From: Paenibacillus sp. MAEPY2
GTDB lineage: Bacteria; Bacillota; Bacilli; Paenibacillales; Paenibacillaceae
Reading direction: 5' to 3'
DNA: 64,000 nucleotides
Assembly (NCBI RefSeq): GCF_000499205.1
Contig: NZ_AWUK01000017.1
Location: 62,001 to 126,000 of the forward strand
The notes under the pieces are model-generated. The model made no database searches. It was not told where the DNA came from and was given only the letters and a program-made list of their open reading frames with translations. The position numbers and the translations under genes were made by a program. The stretch's first letter is position 1; every line of letters begins with the position of its first letter. This document shows, one piece after another, positions 57,506-64,000 of the stretch.

Positions 57506-58228
57506 TTAATGCGAAACCCCTCTAGCCACCGGAGCTCGTTGTGAAGCACCGCTGACTACTTTGGCTGCAGTTGACACGGGCAGCTTCACAGCAGAAGTCG
57601 TAACTGTACGACGAGCCGGGAAACTGACCATGTACGTGATCACTTTACTGGCAATCCATACGGCCAGAATGGTATATAAAGTTTCTTTTACCGGTAGAAA
57701 GAAAAGCGACAATCCGAGTACAAACGCATCGCTGACAAAGAAAACCGTTCCCAGCTTCCAGCCCTTCCAACGGCTAATGAGCACCGCCAGAATGTCATCT
57801 CCGCCTGTCGCTCCTCCGAATCGAAGCACCATGCCAGCTCCCACGCCGGTGATCACACCGGACAGGACTGCCGGAATCCACAGATTACCGTGAAACGGAA
57901 TGACCAAGGTGGAGTACCGCTCAAACCCGTCATAGAACAATGAGAATGCAGCCACACCCAGCAGCGCCTGAATCATGAACTTCCAGCCCTTGAGGAACCA
58001 GGCCAGAATCATGACTGGAATATCCAGCAGCAGCATGCCGATGGCAGGTGACAAGCCTGTCGCGTATTTTCCAAGCAGGGCCAGACCGACAAATCCGCCC
58101 TCCGATAAATGATTCTGAAAATTAATGTGATAGTAGGCAAATGCCAAAATAAATGTTCCGAGCAGCATAATGGCGAACTTTCCCGCCTCTGTCTTAACTT
58201 GTTGTAAGGTTAACGATTTTCTCTTCAT
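57506..58228 (-). CDS. YitT-family membrane protein without DUF2179
   Basis: 240 residues, five membrane segments: FAIMLLGTFILAFAYYHINF, GFVGLALLGKYATGLSP, LLLDIPVMILAWFLKGWKF, IPAVLSGVITGVGAGMVLRFGGATGGDDILAVLI (family hallmark) and TVFFVSDAFVLGLSLFFLP. Typical YitT proteins have a DUF2179 domain of ~80 residues at the C-terminus; here a short basic tail follows instead. Transport function unproven. ATG with GAGGGA upstream. Confidence 0.87.
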   Translation of the reverse strand: MKRKSLTLQQVKTEAGKFAIMLLGTFILAFAYYHINFQNHLSEGGFVGLALLGKYATGLSPAIGMLLLDIPVMILAWFLKGWKFMIQALLGVAAFSLFYDGFERYSTLVIPFHGNLWIPAVLSGVITGVGAGMVLRFGGATGGDDILAVLISRWKGWKLGTVFFVSDAFVLGLSLFFLPVKETLYTILAVWIASKVITYMVSFPARRTVTTSAVKLPVSTAAKVVSGASQRAPVARGVSH

Positions 58229-58546
58229 TCAGGTTCCCTCGCAGTTTGTAAAGGTTGGTTTGCACCGACCGTACCCTGCAAAAGGCAAGCCTGGAAGAAA
58301 TCATCGTATTTGTCCTTCGAATAGTATTCATTCCAATCCCCTCTTTCGCAGAGTCAGCCGTTTTTTTTCTTTACGGTGGTGTACTCTACAAGGGGCGCTA
58401 AGTGTAAGAGAGATCGTAACGTTTCCAGATCGTCCTTGGGGAGATTATCCTTCGGGAACTCATGGTATCCTGATCCTTTCTGTCTGTTGGTGGTTAGCTG
58501 TGCCAATTAAACGTATACTTTACACTAATCACTTCGATTGTAGCAC
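58229..58546. other. Gap upstream of the YitT gene, no gene seen
   Basis: The ~545 bases up to the next gene hold the promoter side of the YitT gene, a T-rich stretch near 58359 and repeat copy C. I see no other reading frame with a ribosome site, and no RNA gene. Confidence 0.5.
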
Positions 58547-58677
58547 CCTCTTCCGATCGCTGTTATCCCCGGATTTTTTTGATTCCCTTTTTGTAAGGGA
58601 AAAATCCTGTGATAAAGGCGAACACTTCGTTTCTTCAGACGGGTCTACACTCTCCGTTACCGTGTAAAGGTTTAGTT
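58547..58677 (+). repeat. Dispersed structured repeat, copy C
   Basis: CTCTTCCGATCGCTG, arms TTATCCCCGGATTTTT (58563-58578) and AAAAATCCTGTGATAA (58600-58615) with two mismatches, inner CCCTT/AAGGG stem, flank AGGCGAACACTTCGTTTCTTCAG, tail ending GTGTAAAGGTTTAGTTT. Same direction as copies A and B. Between the YitT gene and a small hypothetical gene. Confidence 0.8.
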
Positions 58678-58773
58678 TAAAAGTCTAAGCTAACTTGCTT
58701 ATTCTTCTATTATATAACACCGATGTGATTGGGTCGAAACAGTCGGCCCTTCAAATATGAGCAAAAAGCATAC

Positions 58774-59043
58774 TTAGTCCTGCATAAGTCGCCAAACAGC
58801 CACACCAGGACAAGCTTCTCTACCTAATAGTGCAACCTGCTCCTTCATTCTATGATTGAAGCTTCCAAATATAACTGTCCATTCACCCAACTGTGACAAT
58901 TTGGGTCCATTTTTTATTTTTCCGCGGATTTTAAAGGAATCATTTCCCTCTTGCACATACACTATAGCAGATGTAATCGGCTTATCTTTGGTCCAGTTAA
59001 ACGTTTCCAGACTTACTCTGCTTTTTATGGTATAATATAACAA
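58774..59043 (-). CDS. Small hypothetical protein divergent from the TIR gene
   Basis: 89 residues from the TTG at 59043 with GTGGGA five bases upstream; the evidence for translation is moderate. Sequence has alternating beta-type stretches (ITSAIVYVQEGNDSFKIRGKI, GEWTVIFGSFNH) and ends EACPGVAVWRLMQD. No signal, membrane segment or known family. The start codon overlaps the -10 of the divergent TIR gene, so the two cannot be freely transcribed together. Confidence 0.45.
   Translation of the reverse strand: MLYYTIKSRVSLETFNWTKDKPITSAIVYVQEGNDSFKIRGKIKNGPKLSQLGEWTVIFGSFNHRMKEQVALLGREACPGVAVWRLMQD
59025..59042 (+). promoter_or_regulatory. Extended -10 promoter of the TIR gene
   Basis: TATGGTATAAT (TATAAT at 59031-59036) has the TG-n extension of an extended -10; the -35 is weak. 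It lies about 40 bases before the ATG at 59078. Confidence 0.55.
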
Positions 59044-59077
59044 TTGATTCCCACTACCGTTTAAGCGAGGCGGATTG

Positions 59078-60115
59078 ATGAAAACGTTAAAGCCAAGAGT
59101 CTTTATTGGCTGCTCGCTGGAAGCGAAGCCGATTGCAGCCGCAGTACACGAAAACTTGCGTTTCTCGGCCGAAGTTACCCCTTGGTACTCCGGAGTTTTT
59201 AATCCAAGCAGTTATACTATGGACGATCTGGAAACAGAAGTGCGGACGACTGACTTTGCCATTTTTATTTTTCATCCGGATGATATTTCGAAAATTCGCG
59301 GGAAGTACTATGCCTCTGTCCGTGATAATACAATGCTGGAAATGGGTTTGTTTATGGGTCGTCTGGGACGAAAGCGCATTTTTTTCATTCTTCCTGAGGA
59401 TATTACGGACATCAAAGACACTTCCAAAATTGAAGGTTTACGCATGCCTACGGACCTGTTGGGGTTAAATCCACTCGTTTATGAAATTCGATCAGACGGG
59501 AAATGGGCGCCAGCCGTTTCGGTGGCCTGCTCCAAAATCGCGGACAGTATCGAAGAACAGGGACGCTGGAGCGATCCCGAAGTGGATAAAATCATCGAGA
59601 AGCATAAACGGTCTGAGGGGGAGGCACGGTTACAGCTGCTCAAGCTGCTGCGATTCTTCAGGGAGTTACTGCGTACCCGCAAAGCAGATTCGGTTATGCT
59701 GGAGCGAATGAGCGATGCACTTCGAAGTGCATTTGTATCCCTTCCTCCATTTGCCGTGCGTGGGACTGCCATATACCGTACAGATGACAGTGGTCATATT
59801 GAGCAATTATGTGGTAATGTTGGGGAACCGGGGAGAAAATATAACTTGTCCGCCAATGACGACAAGCAGCCCGATGATCCGAAGCGTATTCTGGTTATTG
59901 ATTCTTACCTGGAGAACAAAATCAAGATCAATCTCTACGATGACTACCTTGAGAAAGAGTATCTGCTATGCTATCCTGTAGCCAAGAAGTATGTAATCAC
60001 AGTCCACATTATTGGACATATTGAAGCGGATGAGGCGATATTTCAGCAGATGGACTTGGAGAATCGTCATCTGTTCAACGCCATCAACGATTTGTTAGGA
60101 GGCGAACCGGAATGA
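59078..60115 (+). CDS. TIR-like NADase-domain protein fused to a GAF-like sensor
   Basis: 345 residues from ATG 59078 (GAGG seven bases upstream). N-terminal TIR-like nucleotide-binding domain (TIR_2/CAP12 type, about 1-160): RVFIGCSLEAKPIAAAVHENL, TPWYSGVFNPSSYTMDDLE, FAIFIFHPDD and RDNTMLEMGLFMGRLGRKRIFF, where Glu88 in LEMGLF is the expected catalytic acid of NAD cleavage. A coiled helix (about 170-222) joins it to a C-terminal alpha/beta domain (225-345) with RGTAIYRTDDSGHIEQLCG and CYPVAKKYVITVHIIGHIEADEAIFQQMDLENRHLF, resembling a GAF sensor. In known defence systems the same TIR type degrades NAD on cyclic-nucleotide or other signals. No cyclase gene is adjacent. Function here is inference. 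Confidence 0.8.
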   Translation: MKTLKPRVFIGCSLEAKPIAAAVHENLRFSAEVTPWYSGVFNPSSYTMDDLETEVRTTDFAIFIFHPDDISKIRGKYYASVRDNTMLEMGLFMGRLGRKRIFFILPEDITDIKDTSKIEGLRMPTDLLGLNPLVYEIRSDGKWAPAVSVACSKIADSIEEQGRWSDPEVDKIIEKHKRSEGEARLQLLKLLRFFRELLRTRKADSVMLERMSDALRSAFVSLPPFAVRGTAIYRTDDSGHIEQLCGNVGEPGRKYNLSANDDKQPDDPKRILVIDSYLENKIKINLYDDYLEKEYLLCYPVAKKYVITVHIIGHIEADEAIFQQMDLENRHLFNAINDLLGGEPE

Positions 60116-60345
60116 AACCGGAAACGAAAAAAATAAGCAAGCGCTGGGGCAGCGAGAAAAAGGTACGCCTCAGTTCTGCGCCCGAAGCATCACGACCGGT
60201 TCCGGAACCCAAGGAAAAAGATCGTTTCCACAAACCGGCCGTACCGCTGACTACGATTGGCCCTTCCCTGAAGGGTAAGGAAAGACCTTACAAAGTGATT
60301 CTGGAAAAAGAGGCTCTTTACGAGAAGCCTCAGTATCTGGCTTAA
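60112..60345 (+). CDS. Small basic protein coupled to the TIR gene
   Basis: 77 residues. The ATG overlaps the TIR stop as ATGA and has GGAGG nine bases upstream, so translation is coupled. About a third of its residues are Lys/Arg or Glu; Pro-rich (SAPEASRPVPEPKEK, HKPAVPLTTIGPSLKG), probably disordered. No known family. Could be a partner, regulator or inhibitor of the TIR protein. Confidence 0.75.
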   Translation: MKPETKKISKRWGSEKKVRLSSAPEASRPVPEPKEKDRFHKPAVPLTTIGPSLKGKERPYKVILEKEALYEKPQYLA

Positions 60346-60394
60346 CCGCTTTATGCTCATATACAACTCTGCCGCCTGGATCGGCAGATTATCT

Positions 60395-60427
60395 GGCCCC
60401 GCCGCCCAAGGCAGGGGCTCTTTTGTT
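60395..60427 (+). terminator. Terminator of the TIR operon
   Basis: GCCCCGCC / GGCAGGGGC hairpin followed by TCTTTTGTTG; another hairpin (CTGCCG / CGGCAG) lies just before it. Confidence 0.8.
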
Positions 60428-60672
60428 GCAATGCTTTGGCAATCCCTTCATAACCTTCGCTAGTACCAACGGACTAAGAGCTCTTCATCTCTTCCTCTGA
60501 TGCATTAAGTTGTTTTCTTTATGCCCTTAGGTTTCCTGCAAAACCCAAAAATTATACCTTATTTTGGAGAAGGCATGTCCCTATTTGAATGCCTCCAACC
60601 TCAGCATAAATCGGATTTGGACTACTTCCAATATTTCTCGGTTGTATTGTGTATCATCATTGCATATATTGA
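60428..60672. other. Gap between the TIR operon terminator and the SOS-type promoter
   Basis: About 245 AT-rich bases. No reading frame with a ribosome site and no structured RNA recognised. Confidence 0.5.
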
Positions 60673-60673
60673 T

Positions 60674-60696
60674 TATAATATAAGAACATACGTTCT
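60674..60696 (+). promoter_or_regulatory. LexA-type SOS box overlapping a promoter
   Basis: TATAAT (60674-60679) is followed at once by AGAACATACGTTCT (60683-60696), which fits the Bacillus LexA box CGAAC-RNRY-GTTYC at 12 of 14 positions and has the perfect GAAC-N4-GTTC core. Repression by LexA would block the start site of the next gene. Confidence 0.65.
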
Positions 60697-60740
60697 GTAA
60701 ACAAGAACATGTCCGAATCCATGGTTAAGGAAGTGAAAGT

Positions 60741-61124
60741 ATGTCATCCTCCTCTTCCGCACCATCCCCTGCGGATGAAGACCACCGTTTGATTAAAAGC
60801 ATGGTTGTACGCACTCTGCTGCTGGATGTGCTTGAACGGGATATTCGCACGCTGGATACGTTACAGCTCAAAATGCCAGAAGTCTACATCCTGTCCCTGA
60901 CCCGTATTCAGAATCAAGTACTTAAGGAAATGCTGACGCTTCGCAAACAGATGAGAACTCGTGGCGTCAAGGTTCTGGAGGAGAAACGGCAAGTCGATGG
61001 GATTGAAACCCAGTATCTGTGCAGAGGATATTTGCAGCGGTTCTATATGCTGTGGACGTTTGCGCGGAATGAAGTCAAAAAAGAGCTTAGTCGACATCTG
61101 GATATGGACTTGACGAAGACTTGA
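60741..61124 (+). CDS. Small helical protein with candidate SOS control
   Basis: 127 residues, ATG with AAGGAAGTGAAAG upstream. A Ser/Pro-rich head (1-12) precedes helices: LIKSMVVRTLLLDVLERDIRTLDTLQLKMPEVY, RIQNQVLKEMLTLRKQMRTRGVKVLEEKRQVDGIETQYLCRGYLQRF. The pattern of short helices, MRxRGVKV, and RGYxxRF is reminiscent of the YhjD family of Bacillus, but I am not sure. No enzymatic motif. The LexA-type box points to a DNA damage response (inference). Confidence 0.75.
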   Translation: MSSSSSAPSPADEDHRLIKSMVVRTLLLDVLERDIRTLDTLQLKMPEVYILSLTRIQNQVLKEMLTLRKQMRTRGVKVLEEKRQVDGIETQYLCRGYLQRFYMLWTFARNEVKKELSRHLDMDLTKT

Positions 61125-61325
61125 TGCAACTCGGAACCTACTGTACCAGACATGATTCTGGCTGAATGATCCGCTGGACTTTCTCGTCATATGCCCGCTC
61201 AAAATCGGATCTCTTCTCCTTACATGAAACAAGTTGACCCGGGGAGACTCTGTTTATTAAGATAGTATAGAGATATATCCAACCATTCCAATAAGGCAGG
61301 GTCTGAATTCGATTCCTATTACAAA
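61125..61325. other. Upstream region of cysK
   Basis: No gene. TATAGAGATATATCC near 61268 and ATTCCAATAAGG near 61287 are AT-rich promoter-like elements; neither is strong enough to name a regulator. Confidence 0.4.
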
Positions 61326-61364
61326 AACAAGCCTGCCAGCCAATATGGCGGGACAGACTTGTTC
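61326..61364 (+). promoter_or_regulatory. Inverted repeat in the cysK leader
   Basis: AACAAGCCTGCCAGCC / GGCGGGACAGACTTGTT pair with few mismatches around AATAT; no T run follows. Lies 60 bases before the cysK start. Could be an attenuating hairpin or regulator site. Confidence 0.4.
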
Positions 61365-61425
61365 AGTGGACTTGATTTCAACCGGATTAGCTCTCAACGT
61401 CTTATCAATCAAGGAGTTGTACTTC

Positions 61426-62385
61426 ATGGACTTGAATTCGCATTTAATTAAAAATCAAACACCCGCACATACAGGCATTGCCGCAGATGTAACCGAACTG
61501 ATCGGCCAGACACCTGCCGTTAAACTGAACAGACTCACAGGCAGTGACTCCGCTGACGTATACGTGAAACTGGAATACTTCAACCCAAGTGGCAGCGTCA
61601 AAGACCGTGCCGCCTATAACCTGATCGTTCAGGCTGAACTTGCGGGACACTTGCTTCCCGGCGCAACCATCATCGAGCCGACCAGCGGCAATACCGGGAT
61701 CGGTCTTGCGATGAACGCGGCTGCCAAAGGATATAAAGCCATTCTAATCATGCCGGACAACATGTCCAAGGAACGCATCAATATTCTGAAAGCCTACGGC
61801 GCAGATGTGGTGCTCACCCCTGCGGCAGAGCGGATGCCTGGTGCGATTCGCAAGGCCAAAGAGCTTCAGGCCGACATTCCGGGAAGCTTCATTCCCCAGC
61901 AATTCGAGAATCAGGCGAACCCGGATATTCACCGGATTACCACGGCTCCCGAAATTATGCAGCAGATGGAAGGCAAGCTGGACGCCTTCATTGCCACAGC
62001 GGGGACAGGCGGCACCATTACCGGAACGGGAGAAGAACTGCGCAAGCAGCTGCCGGACATTCGCATCTATGCGGTGGAGCCAAAAGGTTCACCTGTGCTG
62101 TCCGGTGGCGAGCCCGGACCTCACAAGCTCGTCGGTACAAGTCCGGGGTTCATTCCGGACATTCTGAATACCGACGTGTGGGATGCCATTATCCAAGTGT
62201 CCGATGAGGACGCACTGGATACGATGCGGCAGCTTGCTGCCCGGGAAGGGCTGCTGCTCGGCCCTTCCTCTGGCGCTTCGGTGTGGGCCTCCCTGCGCAT
62301 CGCCCGGGAACTGGGGCCGGGACACCGGGTGCTCTGTATTGCGCCTGATACCGGGGAACGGTATTTGAGCATGGGTATTTTTTAA
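61426..62385 (+). CDS. cysK: Cysteine synthase (O-acetylserine sulfhydrylase)
   Basis: 319 residues from ATG 61426 (AAGGAG nine bases upstream; the longer reading frame lacks a site). PLP lysine in NPSGSVKDRAAYNLI (about residue 56), PTSGNTGIGLAMNAAAKGY, the phosphate-binding ATAGTGGTITGTGEEL, and GPSSGASVWAS near the end. Makes cysteine from O-acetylserine and sulfide. Could be a cystathionine-beta-synthase-like paralogue, but motifs and length fit CysK. Confidence 0.93.
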   Translation: MDLNSHLIKNQTPAHTGIAADVTELIGQTPAVKLNRLTGSDSADVYVKLEYFNPSGSVKDRAAYNLIVQAELAGHLLPGATIIEPTSGNTGIGLAMNAAAKGYKAILIMPDNMSKERINILKAYGADVVLTPAAERMPGAIRKAKELQADIPGSFIPQQFENQANPDIHRITTAPEIMQQMEGKLDAFIATAGTGGTITGTGEELRKQLPDIRIYAVEPKGSPVLSGGEPGPHKLVGTSPGFIPDILNTDVWDAIIQVSDEDALDTMRQLAAREGLLLGPSSGASVWASLRIARELGPGHRVLCIAPDTGERYLSMGIF

Positions 62386-62520
62386 CAAAGAAGAATTCTT
62401 ACACAAGTCAAAGGCTCCCCTCCAAAATGAGCGCTTGTTCACAGCCGGACGTTAAATCCGCAGCATACAAGTACTTACTCTGGAAAGGAGCCAGTTAAAA
62501 AATCTAAATAGGAATGTGAA

Positions 62521-64000
62521 CTAGTGTGTCAGGGTTGTCCATTCTACACCTTCGGGAAGCAGGGCCGCAATGCGGTCTTTGGCTTCTTTTTTGCTGTACA
62601 ACGATTCGTCGAGAATCGCGGCTGTCCCCGAATCACTGCTCGTCCGAATCAAACGTCCCAGACCTTGCTTCACGCGCAGCAGCATGTACGGAAGATCGAT
62701 CTCTTCGTATGGTGCTGCCGACGCACTGCGTTTTGCATTGAAGACAGGGTCCTGTGGTGGATACGGAAGCGACCAGATCATGACATTGGACAATGACGGA
62801 CCTGGAACATCCAGCCCTTCCCACAGATTAACGGAGCACAGCACACTCTCCTCATCCTGCTGGAACGCGGCGATCAGATCACTGATCTCCCTGTCGCCCT
62901 CATACATAAAGCGCAAACCTTCTGCTTCAGGTACATGAACGATGTCCTGCTTGAACGCGCGCAGTTCTTCCATCGTACGGAACAGAATCAGCGCACGTCC
63001 CCCGCTCTCCTGAAGTAACGACACCGCGTCACGCAAGCGATTTTCGTTCTCCGGGTGACCGGGTAAAGCTTCATCGGTAATCTTCATCTTCATTTTGTCC
63101 GCATAATCATACGGGGAAGCCACCGAGAACGATACAAAGTCATCAATGCCCAGGCTGTCCGCTACATAACGGAATGAACTATCCACAGATAACGTGGCAG
63201 AGGAGAACACAATTGGAATACCTGTGTTGAACACACGCTCGTTCAGCATTTCCTTCACCGTACGCGGCATGATCGATAAGGTCGTCTCATCTTCACTCTC
63301 TTCCGCCCAGCAGATATAGCCGTCTTCCTTACGGAACAATGCAAGTGCAGACTGAATCATGTCCAGATGTTCTTCCACGACACGCATCTGATAACCATCC
63401 AGCGAGAACAAACCGCTCTCAAATACCAATTCTTCACCGATCGCATCCAGCACACTCGTCAGACGTTCAATCTCACGCAGCAACGGTGGCTCTACCCGAA
63501 CTTCTTTCCGTTCCGATCCCGGAATTGCCACCGTATACGTATCCAGCAATGCAAACAGTCGCTCACTGCTCTCAATCGCTTCATCCACACGCTCCGCGAG
63601 GGATTCACGAATCTCGCCTTCCAATAGACGGGTTACGAGTTCCTCGAAGATGCGGTGTTTCAGTTTGTAGCTCAGTGCGTTCAGGGCTGCTTCTTCCAGC
63701 AAATGTCCTTCATCAAATACAACTGAGCTGTGATCAGGCAGGAGTGGTAATTGTCCCTCACGTTTGCGCGCATCATAGGTCCACACATGCTCCATGTAAT
63801 AATCATGGGAACAGATGATGATGTCTTTGGAACGACGATAATGGTCACGCGATAGCGTCAGGCCGCAGCGTTGTCTTTTGGGACAAACAAAACAATCCTG
63901 GAACGGGTCCCAGTTGATTTTGTTCCACTGGCGATCATTCAGATGCGGATATTGTTTGCGGTCACCATACGGATGGAATGCCTGAAGCGTACCCGGCGTA
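62521..64000 (-). CDS. dinG: DinG-type ATP-dependent helicase with iron-sulphur cluster (partial)
   Basis: The last ~490 residues are in the window; the start lies beyond base 64000. The first part shows an FeS domain (DCFVCPKRQRCGLTL, then IIICSHDYYMEHV), then VVFDEGHLLEEAALNAL (DEGH box), VFSSATLSVDSSF, ILFRTMEELRAF, CSVNLWEGLDVPGPSLSNVMIWSLPYPPQDP and LRVKQGLGRLIRTSSDSG (motif VI). XPD/Rad3/DinG superfamily 2 helicase, 5'-3' polarity, used in repair of stalled forks and R-loops. The gene is convergent with cysK. It could also be the YoaA type; cofactor motifs do not separate them. Confidence 0.9.
   Translation of the reverse strand, partial: TPGTLQAFHPYGDRKQYPHLNDRQWNKINWDPFQDCFVCPKRQRCGLTLSRDHYRRSKDIIICSHDYYMEHVWTYDARKREGQLPLLPDHSSVVFDEGHLLEEAALNALSYKLKHRIFEELVTRLLEGEIRESLAERVDEAIESSERLFALLDTYTVAIPGSERKEVRVEPPLLREIERLTSVLDAIGEELVFESGLFSLDGYQMRVVEEHLDMIQSALALFRKEDGYICWAEESEDETTLSIMPRTVKEMLNERVFNTGIPIVFSSATLSVDSSFRYVADSLGIDDFVSFSVASPYDYADKMKMKITDEALPGHPENENRLRDAVSLLQESGGRALILFRTMEELRAFKQDIVHVPEAEGLRFMYEGDREISDLIAAFQQDEESVLCSVNLWEGLDVPGPSLSNVMIWSLPYPPQDPVFNAKRSASAAPYEEIDLPYMLLRVKQGLGRLIRTSSDSGTAAILDESLYSKKEAKDRIAALLPEGVEWTTLTH

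Noticed and set aside
59025..60427. CBASS or Pycsar system
   Set aside because: No cyclase, STING or membrane effector gene is adjacent; only the effector-type TIR domain is present.
61268..61300. CymR-like site (ATTCCAAT) upstream of cysK
   Set aside because: Too short and imperfect to claim without an alignment.

Overview
The window reads as chromosome of an endospore-forming Firmicute, most likely a Paenibacillus. The reasons are the complete spoIIIA sporulation operon, spore photoproduct lyase, Zur/MntR/Fnr regulators of Bacillus type, a T-box leader, strong AGGAGG-type ribosome sites, frequent GTG/TTG starts, and the two-component/ABC sugar operons and stalk-domain secreted proteins typical of Paenibacillus. 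No rRNA, tRNA, CRISPR array, prophage or insertion sequence was seen.

Layout. 1-17.4 kb is the conserved yqh-efp-spoIIIA-acc neighbourhood known from Bacillus: accC (cut by the window start), accB, spoIIIAH to spoIIIAA (one leftward operon with a sigma-E-like promoter), a phosphosulfolactate phosphatase gene, lysC, efp, a Xaa-Pro peptidase, aroQ, yqhR, divergent yqhQ-yqhP, a patatin (yqhO), a glycoside-hydrolase-like lipid/wall protein, and mntR. 17.5-25.8 kb holds splB, ccdA, the zinc uptake operon znuA-znuC-znuB with a Zur box, metG behind a Met-specific T-box, yidD and zur. 26-37 kb holds a large secreted stalk/PKD protein and a six-gene sugar import operon (binding protein, two permeases, YesM-type kinase, YesN-type regulator, cytosolic GH3 hexosaminidase). 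37-44.7 kb is an anaerobic fermentation block, pflA-pflB-adhE-fnr; pflB and adhE carry Fnr boxes with identical geometry to their -10 elements, and a near-match lies upstream of fnr. 44.7-54.5 kb has lipoprotein and hypothetical genes, an HxlR regulator and a ThuA/IolE-like/Gfo-Idh carbohydrate cluster with a divergent AraC regulator. 54.6-58.2 kb holds msrAB, a probable lipid II flippase amj, a ydaT-like stress gene behind a sigma-B-like promoter, and a YitT-family gene.

58.2-64 kb is the most accessory part: a TIR-like NADase domain fused to a GAF-like sensor, translationally coupled to a small basic protein (candidate defence or signalling module); a small helical protein behind a LexA-type box; cysK; and the C-terminal two-thirds or so of a DinG-type helicase cut by the window end.

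Three copies of a structured dispersed repeat of roughly 120-150 bp (near 10.0, 40.65 and 58.55 kb) share a long hairpin whose arms covary, plus a conserved 3' flank. All starts given were chosen by ribosome-site spacing and family N-termini; similarities are from recognition of motifs, not from a database search.
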